This document shows positions 22,813 to 33,718 of a stretch of 64,000 nucleotides of DNA, piece after piece; the first letter of the stretch is position 1, and every line of letters begins with the position of its first letter. The notes beneath the pieces are model-generated. The model ran no database searches. It had not been told where the DNA came from and saw only the letters and a program-made list of their open reading frames with translations. A program made the translations under genes and the position numbers. The DNA comes from Zingiber officinale (taxonomy: Eukaryota > Streptophyta > Magnoliopsida > Zingiberales > Zingiberaceae). Location of the stretch: positions 114,929,794 to 114,993,793 of the forward strand of contig NC_055991.1 in NCBI RefSeq assembly GCF_018446385.1, read 5' to 3'.

Positions 22813-23540
22813 AACATAAGGTTGCTTGTGTGCGCTCGACAGGGCAAAGCCCGAGAGAGCTTAAAGGTACTCAGCATTATAAAGCTCTTAGCATATGATC
22901 AGCTGAGTGAAGGCCGAATGAACATAAGGTTACCTGTGTGCGCTCGACCGGGCAAAGCCCGAGTGCGCTTAAAGATACTTAGCCTTATAAAGCTCTTAGC
23001 ATACTATTGATCGAGCAAAGGTCGAATGAACATAAGGTTGCTTGTGTGTGCTTGACCGGGCAAAGCTCGAGTGAGCTTAAAGGTACTTAGCCTCATAAAA
23101 CTCTTAGCATACGATCAGCCAAGCAAAGGCCGAACGAACATAAGGTTACCTGTGTGCGCTCGACCGGGCAAAGCCCGAGCGAGCTTAAAGGTACTCAACC
23201 TCATAAAGCTCTTAGCATACGATCAACCAAGTGAAGGTCGAACGAACATAAGATTACCTGTGTGGCTTGACCCGGCAAAGCCTGAGCGAGCTTAAAGGTA
23301 CTCAGCCTCATAAAGCTCTTGGAATATGATCAGTCGAGTGAAGGCCGAACGAACATAAGGTTACTTGTGTGCACTCGATCGGGCAAAGCTTAAGCGAGCT
23401 TAAAGGTACTCATCCTTATAAATGTATTAGCATACGATCGACCGAGCGAAGGCTGAACGAACATAAGGTTACCTGTGTGCACTCGACCGGGCAAAATCCG
23501 AGCAAGCTTAAAAGTACTCAGCCTTATAAGAATTTCAATA
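22813..23540 (+). repeat. Tandem array A: seven ~108-bp units
   Basis: Units begin AACATAAGGTTACCTGTGTG at 22813, 22921, 23029, 23137, 23245, 23352 and 23460, a period of 107-108 bp. Each carries GCTCGACCGGGCAAAGCCCGAG (an imperfect dyad), CTTAAAGGTACTCAGCC, TCTTAGCATACGATC and a closing GAAGGCCGAACG. The period is not a multiple that would suggest a protein repeat being maintained. The array lies in the upstream half of an LTR-like region. Confidence 0.92.
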
Positions 23541-23810
23541 TACAACCGACTTAATGACTGGTCGAGATATATTCAATAAAAGGTATTATCAATATACGAC
23601 CGGTTTAATGACTGGTCGAGATATATTCAACAGAATGTATTCTCAATATACGACTGACTTAATGTCCGGTCGGGATATATTCAACAGAAGGTATTCTCAA
23701 TATACGACCGACTTAATGACTGGCTGATCAGCCGGGATATATTCAACAAAAGGTATTCTCAATATACGACTGGCTTAAAGACCGGTCGAGATATATTTAG
23801 CAGACAAGTA
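23537..23810 (+). repeat. Tandem array B: five ~54-bp units directly after array A
   Basis: Units begin CAATATACGACCGACTTAAT at 23537, 23590, 23644, 23698 and 23760 and contain GACTGGTCGAGATATATTCA and AAAGGTATTCT. The fourth unit is 8 bp longer because GGCTGATC-like bases are duplicated. Unit sequence and period differ from array A, so this is a second, independent expansion. Confidence 0.9.
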
Positions 23811-24462
23811 GTCGACAACCTTATGATAGCCTGGTGAACTTGTCGGGAAATATTCCCTCGAATCTTCTTCATTAATTAATTAGTTACAACGATACACTCC
23901 TTTGAGTATTTCATCAATAGCATAAATATAAATGACAAAGGAGGTACATCTAGGGTAGTAAAAAGATTCCTCAGAAGATTATTGCACGACGTCTAGGTTA
24001 TACTTCTCTCATCTTCTAACAAACTCTAACAAACTAGGGACCGCCTCACGATCACGGAGGTTATGTAAGGTGGTATAAAAAAGGAGAATTCTCTCCGCTG
24101 GCAAGGTACCCGACGCAACACGAACATATGCATCTGAAACTCTACTTTCTGGCATTTTTCGTTACTATTCTTCTTCCACTTTTCAAGAGAGGAGACTGAT
24201 TTGAGCATCAGAAGGCCTAGCCAGGGATTCCCATCCCGGACTTAGATCACTAACACTTTGTTGGTTCATCTGATTGTGCGCAGGATCGTTGAGGAGTTTT
24301 CTTCAGATCTCAAGAAGCTTATTATTCGTCGATCAACTACCTATCGGAGCGAGCGTACCATCTCACCGCCTTCAGACAGGATTAGCGACGAAGACAGGAG
24401 AAGGTAGGGGGAGGGATGAAATAGGGCCAGGATCGACATGGCCGTGAGAGAAGCAGCAAGAT

Positions 24463-24720
24463 CAGAGGCGATGGACGTGGAATAGGGGGCGAGGAGGAGA
24501 AGTGGTGGCACACAAGGTGCTTAAGGTGCTCAAAGGCGGTGCGCGAAGGGTTCGAGGCGGAGAACAAGGACATGCAAAGCATGCACCTAAGCTTCTTGGC
24601 CGAGTGGTATGCTACCCCCGCGACCATGACTAGGATGGACTCTAGATGGACCCAATACCATGCTCCTTTCCCTTCTGTCATTTTGCTCCGCACCACCGGC
24701 AATTGCATGCCGTCGGGTCC
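24463..24720 (-). pseudogene. Fragment of a BED-zinc-finger (hAT-derived) protein gene
   Basis: The minus strand encodes VVRSKMTEGKGAWYWVHLESILV...KKLRCMLCMSLFSASNPSRTAFEHLKHLVCHHFSS (given here in part). From memory it closely matches the N-terminal BED finger of a plant family of domesticated hAT-like proteins (KGKGAWYWAHLEP, KLRCSLC...FSASNPSRTASEHLKRGTCPNF). The two finger cysteines (RCMLC) and the later histidine/cysteine region are still visible. It is only about 85 residues long and embedded in a frame that runs into unrelated repeat DNA, so it is a captured or decayed fragment, not a working gene. Confidence 0.6.
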
Positions 24721-24835
24721 TCCTCCATGAGAAGAAGAAGCCAAGGATAATTTTGGAAATATTTTTCTATTAATCTTGGAATTGTTAAAAATCATCCATT
24801 TTGATGGTAATCTCATTTTCAATTTTGATGCCGAT

Positions 24836-24975
24836 CCAGGGGTAAAGTGGGACCCGGATGGTAGAGGAGCCAATGACACGTGGAGGTCAGAGTCAACACG
24901 GTCAACATCTCGGGCTCGGTCGGGCGGCCGGTGTATTGCCCGGGCGGCAGCGCGACAACCCAGCTCAACGCTGGG
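24836..24975 (+). repeat. Partial LTR copy
   Basis: It matches the beginning of the LTR at 33719-34545 (GGTAAAGTGGGACCCGGATGG, CAATGACACGTGGAGGTCAG, GGGTTTCC) and then stops abruptly against pol-derived DNA. Confidence 0.75.
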
Positions 24976-25183
24976 TTTCCAACAACCCATCCACGTACAC
25001 CTTCCAGGTGACTTCGGGCTCGAGGTCGTGCACCTCGGTGACGAAGTCTGCCAGAGCTTGTGCCTTTATGGCTGTTCGGGGCTGATACTGAATATCAAAC
25101 TCACTGAGCTCCGTGGTCCACTTGATCAGCCGCCCTGATGCTTCTGGATCAAGCAGGACCCTGCTCAACGGGCTGTTGGTCAT
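24976..25183 (-). mobile_element. RNase H-region pol fragment of a Ty3 element
   Basis: The minus strand encodes SRVLLDPEASGRLIKWTTEL, then FDIQYQPRTAIKAQALADFV and EPEVTWKVYVDG. These are typical of the RT/RNase H junction and the start of the archaeal-type RNase H of Tat-lineage elements. Only a fragment remains. Confidence 0.75.
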
Positions 25184-25224
25184 TACTATGATGGTATGCG
25201 CGAGAAAGTACGGACGGAGCCTCC

Positions 25225-25545
25225 GAGCGGCAACGTTAAACGCCAGAGCCGAACCGGCGGCTATATACTTGGTCTGAAGACCGTCGAGCGATGACGTTAA
25301 ACGCCAAAGCCGAACCGACGGCTATAAATACCTGGTCTGAAGACCGTCGAGCGGCGACGTTAAACGCCAGAGCTGAATCAGCGGTTATAAATACCTGGCC
25401 TGAAGACCATCGAGCGGCGACGTTAAACCCCAGAGCCGAACCGGCGGCTATAAATACCCGACCTAAAGACTGTGGAGCGGCGACGTTAAACCCCAAAATC
25501 GAGCGGCGACGTTAAACCCAGAGTCGAGCGGCGGCTATAAAGCTC
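25225..25545 (+). repeat. Tandem array C: about six ~62-bp units
   Basis: Units carry GACGTTAAACGCCAGAGCCG, AACCGGCGGCTATAAATACC and TGGTCTGAAGACCGTCGAGC; the GACGTTAAA phrase recurs near 25231, 25291, 25355, 25418, 25481 and 25508. The last unit is short. Each full unit contains a TATAAATA-like string. Its position between pol-derived DNA and the antisense ORF matches the repeat-rich spacer of Tat elements. Confidence 0.88.
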
Positions 25546-25775
25546 CACCTTCGCATCATTTCAATCTAACATGGGTCCTCTAGAAAGGAGGTGATCCTAA
25601 ACTCGATGGCCGAGCAGCAGCTCAAAAATCAAAAGATGAGGCTCTCACAAATTTAATAGCGATCGAGGGAACAGGTAACCCGCTCGGATATACACAGCGA
25701 GAGAACAAGAAATGGAAGACACAGAAAGAGTTCATTAATCAAAATAGGTCGAACGGCAAGTACATATCAACGACT

Positions 25776-28700
25776 TCACTCTAGATAATCAAAGACATCA
25801 TCAGGGATCGTGGTAAGAAGTCTGGCATGGTCACGAACAGGAATGGTGAAGTCTTTAGGGAGATGACCCTCTGTCTTCAGATAATTGACCGTGGCAGTGA
25901 TGGCCAGCTCGAACGCACACACGAGTCGAGCGCTCGCTATTTCAATAAACTCTGTCGAGCGGATATAGTTTTGCCGCAGGACGGCGGCGCGGGTCGGCTC
26001 AGCCTCTTGATATTCTTTGAACGCAGCACGGGAGGCCTCCAGCGCGTCCTGGAGGTTCTTTAACTCCTCTCGAAGAGCAGTCGCCTTTGCCGAGCGGGCA
26101 GTCTGTTCAGCGGTCAGCAGGTCCACCAACTGTTAGAGTGTATACTAAAAGCCTAGCTTTTGTAAACATTTACTTTTGAAATAAAAGAATCACATTGGTC
26201 AAATGTCTATATTTATTTGTGAAGTGTAGTTGTTCAATTAATTTATATTGTAGATAACATGGTGTGTGGTGTCACACACAGAAGATCATGTTATCAGTTC
26301 CTTATAAATTATAAACAGTTGCTCACGACTAAGATGGAAAGGAACAAACCATTGGAATAGTCGTAGTGTAATTAGGTATTAGTTTATCTTGACTAATAAA
26401 TTACACTAGTACACTCTAAGTGTATTGAGTAGGACCATTTTAGGTAAGTTCTTTTTATACTGACTTAATAAAAGAACTAGACCTTAGTTATTATGGAAGT
26501 GTATGTTCTTAATCCTAATATAATAACAAGCATATATATTTAGTATTTATTTCTTTAACTTATCAAAAGGTGAGAGATTTAGCTCGATAAATCAATAGGC
26601 CCGATAAGTTGGGAAATGATATTACTTATAGTGTGTGTTGTTGATTATAGAAGGAAACTGTGTCCTAGTAATCTAGGTTGAGAATGTCCCGAAGAGGATC
26701 TCATAAGGATTGTCATGTTAAACCCTGCAGGTGGACTTAGTCCAACATGACAATAAGGTTGAGTAGTACTCTTGGACTAAGACGTTAATCAAAGTGAGTT
26801 GTCAGTAACTCAATTAAATTAATGGACATTCAATATCTTAAACACAGGGAGACTGACACACTCATAGTAAGGAGGAGTCTATAATGTAATTTGGGATTGG
26901 TGCGATAGTACAATAATAACTCTCTAGTGGAATGAGTTATTATTGATGAACTTGAGTTGTGTGTTCGGGGCGAACACGGGATACTCAAGCTCGTCAGAAG
27001 GCTAAATCCAATTTCTCCTCTAGGTCCCTGTCGTAGCCTCATTAATGCCTTAAATCCACTCATGAAAAAGCTCATCTTGATGTCCAAGAGAGGGTCGACC
27101 CATGACTTGGTGACCAAGCCATGTGGCCGACCACTTCCTCCTCAATGGGGTCGGCCTCTTGCTTGGTGCCCAAGCAAGAAGGGACCGGCCACAATAATTC
27201 AAACTAGGAGGGGTGTTTTAAATTTTTAAAATTTTCTCTTTGTAGATATCTACAAGTTTTAAAAGAGAGATTTTAAAATATAAAACTTTCCTTATTTGAA
27301 TTAGGCCACATGATTTAAAAGAAAGTTTAAAAGTTTTAAAAATTTTCTTTTTTAACCATCCCCATGGTTTTAGAAAAAAGGAAGAGAAGTTTTAAATTTG
27401 AATCTTTTTAATTTTGTAACTATGTTTAAAAAAGGAAATTTTAGAAGAGAAGTTTTAAATTTTAAAACATGATTTTAATTTTTAAAACTTTCCTTTTTTA
27501 ACATCCACAAAAGGAAAGAGAGCTTGTAAAATTTTATAAGAGAATTTTTTCTTTTATAAAATTTTATAAAAAAATTATTTCTCTTGATGATAATGTGGCC
27601 GGCCACCCTTGCTTGGTGTCCAAGCAAGGGACCGACCATTAAAAGCATCTAATCATCCATGATTCAATCAATTGAATCAATGATTGAATCAATCAAGAGG
27701 AAAGAAAAGGAAAAATAAAAGGGGAAAAGTCAAAACAAGAGGAAAATTTTAATTTTTGTAAAAATATTTTCCTTATTTGCTTTGGGCAAGTAATATAAAA
27801 GAAGGGGAGAAGAGGCCTCATGGTACATCAATTCTTATTCTCAAGTTGATGCTCCCTCTTGTGGTCGGCCCTCTCCCTCTTCTCTTTCCCCTTGCTCTCT
27901 TTTGCTCCGTGGTGGTGGTGGTGGCCGAATACTAGAAGGAGGAAGAGCTTTTGGGTGGTGTTCATCTTGGAGGATCGTCACCCACACGACGTCCAAGGCG
28001 AGGCGAGGAATACGGCAGAAGATCTCGAGGTTATTAGTTTACAAAGAAGAGGTATAACTAGTAATTATTTCCCGCATCATACTAGTTCTTCTTTGTTAAG
28101 AATTCCAAACACAAGAGGTATTAGATTCTAGTTTTTCGAATTTGTTATTTGAGTTTGTGTTTTTTTTTATTTTTCGAATTTGTGATTCGATTGTTCCTTT
28201 TGGTTAAACCTAGAGTTATATAAGGAAATTAAATATTAGCTTTCCTTAAAAGGCTTTGTCTAGGCGGTGGTGGATGCTCACATACCCAAGAAGGCCATGT
28301 GCCTCGCTATGCAGTCCTGGAAGTCAATTTTGGAAATTAATATTTAATTGAATTTATAACATAGGTTGATTTGGATCAATAGTGTTAAGTTTCTCTTGCG
28401 ATCCAAATCTAAACCATTAAGAACAGATAAGTTAAATTTGGGAATCAATAATGTTAAGTTCCCTTTGCGATTCCTAATTTAACTTCTAAAGAACACAATA
28501 GGTTGTTTAGGAAAGGTTCGACACTTGTACAAAATTTTTGCACAGTGGAACTGGTACGATCTTCCTAGGACCAACCAACACCAACTCCTTGACCCTCCGC
28601 GTAAGGGTCCGGGCCTCAGTGTTCTTTATCTCCAGATCGGAGATAGCCGTGTTTTTTCTGGTGTTGGCCTGCTCGATCTTTTTGTCATATGTCTTAACCT

Positions 28701-30610
28701 CAGTCTTGAGCCGATCCACCATAGTCTGCAGGCCAGAAGATTTGTGCTGCTCGGCCTCCAGCAGTCTCTTGGTCTCGTCAAGGTCCGCCTTCAACTTGGC
28801 GTAAGAGGGGCCTTGAGGGGGAGCCCCACCAGAAACCTTGAGCTTCTTGAACTCCTCTTCTAGGAGCGCCAGGCGGTTGCTCACTGCAATACTTTTCACC
28901 CAATACTACAACAAGCTTGGAGGCAAAAACATCAGTGCCGAACGGAAGTAAAAAAGAAAAAAAGTTGAGAATACCCCGGTGGCCTGTTGTATGTGGTTGT
29001 TGCCGAACAGCCCCGGGGGCATCAAAGTAACGCGCGCTCGAGCGTCCTCCCAGACCTTCGCCAGGGGTCCCCGAATGGTTATTTGGTGTTCGGGGCTAGC
29101 CTGCCGGTCGGTCGCCTGTAGATTTTCCTCCGTCGGTAGATGGAGTATGGCCTTGATAATCCTGCGCCCGCCCGGCGTGGATTGAGCAGACGCTGAAGGG
29201 GCAGAGGACTGGTCGATCGGATCGGAGCGGATAAGAGATCGCCTAATTTTCCGCTGAGCGGGAGGGAGTGAGCTAAGGGGCTGGGCAGCGATGGGGTCAG
29301 AAGGTCAATCGCCTTAAGAAGGGGTCCGGTCGGAAGATAGCGCTTCCACCCTCGCGGGAGCCAACGGAGGGGCCGGGAACGCCCATCTGCTCGGACACAC
29401 GCACAGTTGAGGTGGCCGAGCGGGTTGGTGTGCCCGTTCGGCGTCGTTTGAGTCCAGACAACGGAAGTTCATCACCAGAAGACCTGGCTTCCTCGGCCTG
29501 AATGGCCGGTTGAGTACCTAACGGAGCGATCTCTCCTGCCACCTTGGTAGTGGCGGTCCGAGCGGCAGACGCATCGCCCGCCGTCTGCGCCTCTTCGCTC
29601 TCGCCTTCATGAGAACCGACCGGAGCGATGCTGAGTTTCTCCGCCTCCTTCGTTGCAACTGCCTCTATCTCGGCAGTCTTGAGTTTCATCATGCCGAGTA
29701 CCACCGACTTCATCATAGTGACAGCTGCAAGAAAGAAAGAAGAAATTAGTTATACCCAAAGAAAAAAGGAGAAAGTTATTTCTTACCAGGGCCGCCCGGA
29801 AGCCTCGCTCGGGTCGGACTTAAGCCGAACATATACATCATTCCTTCCGTGAGCAGCTTATGGATATCCAACTTCAGCCCGGCTAGCATGTTGGCTGCGT
29901 GAAGGTAGGCGGGCTCGGTCCTATACCGCTTCAGGTCAGTCTAGGTAGGCAAAGCGGTCTGCCATCAGGTCCGGAAGGGAGGTGGTTCGGGGAATCGCAA
30001 GAAGAAGAAATAATCCTTCCAATGCTTATTGGAGGATGACATGTTCTCAAAGAAGACGAGGCTGATCCAAGACTGAAACAAAAAGGTACCTATCTCGGAC
30101 TGCTTCGGATAATAAAAGTAATGAAAAACTTGAGGCTTTAGAGGAATGTTGTGCATTCGGAAAAGAACAACTACGCCGCACAGCGGTCGAAAGGAGTTAG
30201 GGACAAGCTGGGCAAGTGGAATGTGAAAGTAGTTGCAGACTTCTATCATGAACGGGTGGATGGGAAAGTGAAGACCCGCTACGAATTGGTCTCGAAAAAA
30301 GGTGACAGTGTCGGCCGGCGGGTCGTGGGGTCGGGCGGACGGCTCGGCTAAAACTATCTCATGGTCAGGGGAAAGATTGAAAGCACCTATCAGGCTGGCG
30401 GCATCACCCGAGTCGGACCGACTCTCCATGTTGTGGTACCAAAGGTCGGGAGAAGGGTTAGAGGAACTGACCATGACCGGAGAACGAAAAGCTTGGTGGT
30501 TTCGTCGAGGGATAAACGGGAAAAGGCCGACAGGAGTAGAAACAGCGCATAGGAAGGAAAGCCAAAACAAACGACAAAGGAGGACGATGAAGGAACTTAC
30601 GGGAAAGTGA
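25776..30610 (-). mobile_element. Antisense extra ORF of the Tat-type element (gypsy-type transposon domain), fossil
   Basis: Coding-like segments run on the minus strand at about 29965-30570, 29297-29716, 28590-28899 and 25776-26125. The first contains DTVTFFRDQFVAGLHFPIHPFMIEVCNYFH-type sequence with PLCGVVVLFRMHNIP, the plant putative gypsy-type transposon domain (recalled as PF04195). The second is acidic and low-complexity; the third and fourth are charged helices (LEEEFKKLK, KADLDETKRLLEAEQHKSSG, LREELKNLQDALEASRAAF) that look like a coiled coil. A solo LTR (26131-28580) sits between the third and fourth. On the minus strand a TTTATAAAAC string near 30741-30750 could be a TATA box. The whole is broken and now a fossil; function of this ORF in the family is not established. 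Confidence 0.65.
26131..28580 (+). mobile_element. Solo LTR, plus orientation (long-LTR family)
   Basis: The 2450-bp unit starts TGTTAGAGTGTATACTAAAA and ends GGACCAACCAACA, with perfect 5-bp target duplications CCAAC (26126-26130 and 28581-28585). It contains no gag or pol. GTAATATAAAAG near 27790 is a TATA candidate. Start sequence and the CATGGTGTGTGGTG...CACACACAGAAGATC block resemble Angela/Tork-type Ty1/copia LTRs (from memory). TG...CA ends plus an intact target duplication indicate a solo LTR left by recombination. Confidence 0.88.
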
Positions 30611-30898
30611 AACGTAGGGGAGAAAAGCGTGCCGAGGGTTCATCGGAACGCAAGAGGAGAAGGTTGCCGGAGCACTGGGCGTGAGGGAGGTCGCCTAAGC
30701 ACGAAGGTGGCAGCAATGGAGCAGAAGTCGACCTCGAGGTTTTATAAAGATCGAGCTCGACCAGCCGTAGCCGTCCGATCTAGGTCACGGGGATCAAAGC
30801 TTGCATCCGGTCGTGGAATTCAAACCGCCACATGTCCCATCGTGGCAAACGCCCCCGTCGTACGATGACGGCGGCGGCGCCACGTGGCGCCAGGTTAC

Positions 30899-33400
30899 TG
30901 TTGGTTGGTCCTAGGAAGATCGTACCGGTTCCGTTATACAAAAATTTTGTACAAGTGTCGAACCTTTCCTAACAACCTATTGTGTTCTTTAGAAATTAAA
31001 TTAGGAATCGCAAACAGAACTTAACATTATTAATTCCAAATTTAACTTATCTGTTCTTAATGGTTTAGAGTTGGATCGCAAACAATGCTTAACATTATGG
31101 ATCCAAATCCACCTATGTTAAAAATTCAATTAAATATTAATTTCAGAAATCGGCTTCCAGGTTAAACATGGCGAGGCACTAGACCTTCTTGGATATGGGA
31201 GCAACCACCACTTTCTAGTCAAAGTCTTTCAATAAAATCTAATATTTAATTTCCTTATATAACTCTAGGTTTAACCAAAAAGAACAATCGAATCACAAGA
31301 TCGAAAAACAAAGAAACACAAACTCGAAACAAATCTGAATATCTAGAATCTCTAGCCTCTTGTGTTTGGAATTCATACAAAGAAGAACTAGTATGATGTA
31401 GAAAATAATTACTAGTTATACCTTTCTTTATAAGCAATAACCTCTTGATCTTCTACTGTATTCCTCGCCTCCTCTTGAACATCGTGTGGGCGACGATCCT
31501 CCAAGATGAACACCACCCAAAAGCTCCTCCTTCTCTAAGATTCGGCCACCATCACCACTAAGGAACAAAAGAGAGCAAGGGGAAAGGGAAGGGGAGAGGG
31601 CCGGCCACAAGAGAATAAGAATTGATGCAATCCCTACTTCTCTTCTTCTCCTTCTCTTTGTATCCGGCCACACAAAGCAACCACAAGAGGTGGCCGGCCC
31701 TAGCATGAAGAGAAGCAAGGGCCGACCCTTAGGAGAAGACTAGAGAGAAGAGAGAAAAGAATAGAATACATCATGAGGTCTCTCCTCCTCTTCTTTTATA
31801 ATACTTGCCCAAGGCAAATAAGGAAAGATTTTTACAAAAAATTAAAATATTCCTCTTGATTTCCTTTCCCCTTTTTATTTTTCCTTTTCTCCTCTTTTAT
31901 ACTCTTAATGGCCGACCCCTTGCTTGGACACTAAGCAAGGGTGGCCGGCCATATCATCATGAAGAGAGAGAATTTTTTTTTTATATAAAATTTTATAAAA
32001 GAAGGAATCCTCTTATAAAATTTTACAAGCTCTTTTTCCTTTTGTAGATGTTAAAAAAAGGAAAGTTTTAAAAATTAAAACCAAGTTTTAAAATTTAAAA
32101 ATTCTCTTATAAAATTCCCTTTTTAACATGGTTACAAAAAATGAAAGTTTTAAATTTAAAACTCTCTTTTTTAAAAATCATGTGGATGGTTAAAAAGGGG
32201 AAGTTTTAAAACTTTTAAAACTTTCTTTTAAACCATGTGACCTAATTCAAATAAGGAAAGTTTTGTAAATTTAAAATCCCTCTTTTAAAACTTATAGATG
32301 TCTACAAAGAGAAGATTTTAAAAATTTAAAACGCTCCCTAAACTTTGAATATAGTGGCCGACCTCCTTCTTGCTTGGGCACCAAGCAAGGGGCCGGCCCC
32401 TTTGTGGAGGAAGTAGCCGGCCCCATGGCTTGATCACCAAGCCATGGGTCGCCCCCCTCTTGGACACCAAGATGGACTTTTCATGAGTGGATTTGAGGCT
32501 TCATTGAGGCTACGACAGGGACCTAGAGGAGAAATTGATTTTGGTCTCCCGATGAAATTAAGCTTCTCGTGTTCGCCCCGAACACCTAACTTAATTTCAT
32601 CAATAATAATTCATACCACTAAAGAATTATTATTGAACTACCATACCAATCCCAAAAATATTTTGGGTTCATTCTTATTATGAGTGTGTTAATCTCCCTA
32701 TGTTTAAGATGTCGGATGTCCACTAATTAATTGAGTTACTGACAACTCATTTTAATTAATATCTTAGTCCAAGAGTAGTACCACTCAACCTTATCGTCAT
32801 GTCTGACTAAGTCCATCTGCAGGATTTAACATGACAATCCTTATGAGCTACTCTTGGGGACATTATCAACCTAGATTATTAGGACACAGTTTTCTTCTAT
32901 AATCAACAACACACACTATAAGTAATAGCATTTGCCAACTTATCAAGCCTATTGATTTATCGAGCTAAATCTCACCCTTGATAAGTCAAAGAAATAAATA
33001 CTAAATATATGTGCTTATTATTATATTAGGATTAAAAGTATACACTTCCATAATAACAGAGGTATTGTTCTTTTATCTAATCAGTATAATAAAATTACCT
33101 CAAATGGTCCTGCTCAATACACTCAGAGTGTACTAGTGTAATTTTATAGTTAAGATGAACTAATACCAAATTACACTACAACTATTCCAATGGTTTGTTC
33201 CTATCCATCTTAGTCGTGAGCTACTGTTTATAATTTATAAAGAACCGATAACATGATCTTCTGTGTGTAACACCACACACCATGTTATCTACAATATAAA
33301 TTAATTGAACAACTACACTTAGCATATAAATGTAGATATTGACCAATGTGATTTTTAAATGTTTATACAAAAAGCTAGACTTTTAGTATACACTCTAACA
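30899..33400 (-). mobile_element. Solo LTR, minus orientation, same family as 26131-28580
   Basis: The 2502-bp unit is the reverse complement of the family: on the plus strand it begins TGTTGGTTGGTCCTAGG and ends TAGTATACACTCTAACA, flanked by perfect 5-bp duplications GTTAC (30894-30898 and 33401-33405). It differs from the other copy by many small changes and a net 52 bp. It carries its own target duplication, so the two copies inserted separately and are not arms of one element. Confidence 0.88.
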
Positions 33401-33718
33401 GTTACAGGGTGACATTTAATGGAGGCCATTACTCGGCGTGGCCGCGTGCTCGGTTTTAATGACGGGGATTTGCACGAATTTCGAGGAGATTTCGATGACG
33501 ACAACTTTGACCACAAGCAGACCCAGACATGGAGCGATAAGATTAACAAGTACCGGCACACTTCTCGTCGAGCGGCCAACGAAGGTTCGACCGAGCGAAT
33601 CACCCAAGCCCACCTGAATCATTTCATCATCACTGTCGAGTGACCGGCAAAACACTAAACCAATTTGTCCAGTCAGTCGGACTTACAGCCTCCTTCGACT
33701 AGACTTGAAGGGGAGGCA

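Larger units (their letters stand above)
22392..24380 (+). mobile_element. LTR-like region with tandem repeats, Ty3 type, probably a solo or partial LTR
   Basis: The right part carries promoter and leader-like signals on the plus strand: GTATAAAAAAGG near 24071, then TTTGAGCATCAGAAGGCC...CCCATCCCGG and ATTGTGCGCAGGATC. The layout resembles that of the LTR at 33719-34540 (TATATAAGG, GACTTGAGCGTCGGAGG, GTGCTTGCAGGTTCCCG). The left part contains the two tandem arrays described next. No coding domain or clear TG...CA boundary was found, so the limits are approximate. Confidence 0.5.

Noticed and set aside
22813-23540. Possible CRISPR-like array
   Set aside because: The units are ~108-bp continuous tandem repeats, without the alternation of short repeats and unique spacers, and the setting is a plant nuclear genome.
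22822-23554. Repetitive open frames (LKVLSLIKLLAYDQ-type peptides)
   Set aside because: Translation of tandem array A; frames break between units and the repeats are better explained as LTR DNA.
26830-27229. Open frames on both strands inside the plus-oriented solo LTR
   Set aside because: They are short, mutually overlapping and not shared cleanly by the sister LTR; there is no domain.
26131-33400. One large DNA transposon with 2.45-kb terminal inverted repeats
   Set aside because: Each arm has its own distinct 5-bp target duplication (CCAAC, GTTAC) and TG...CA ends, and the spacer continues the interrupted host element, so two solo LTRs explain it.
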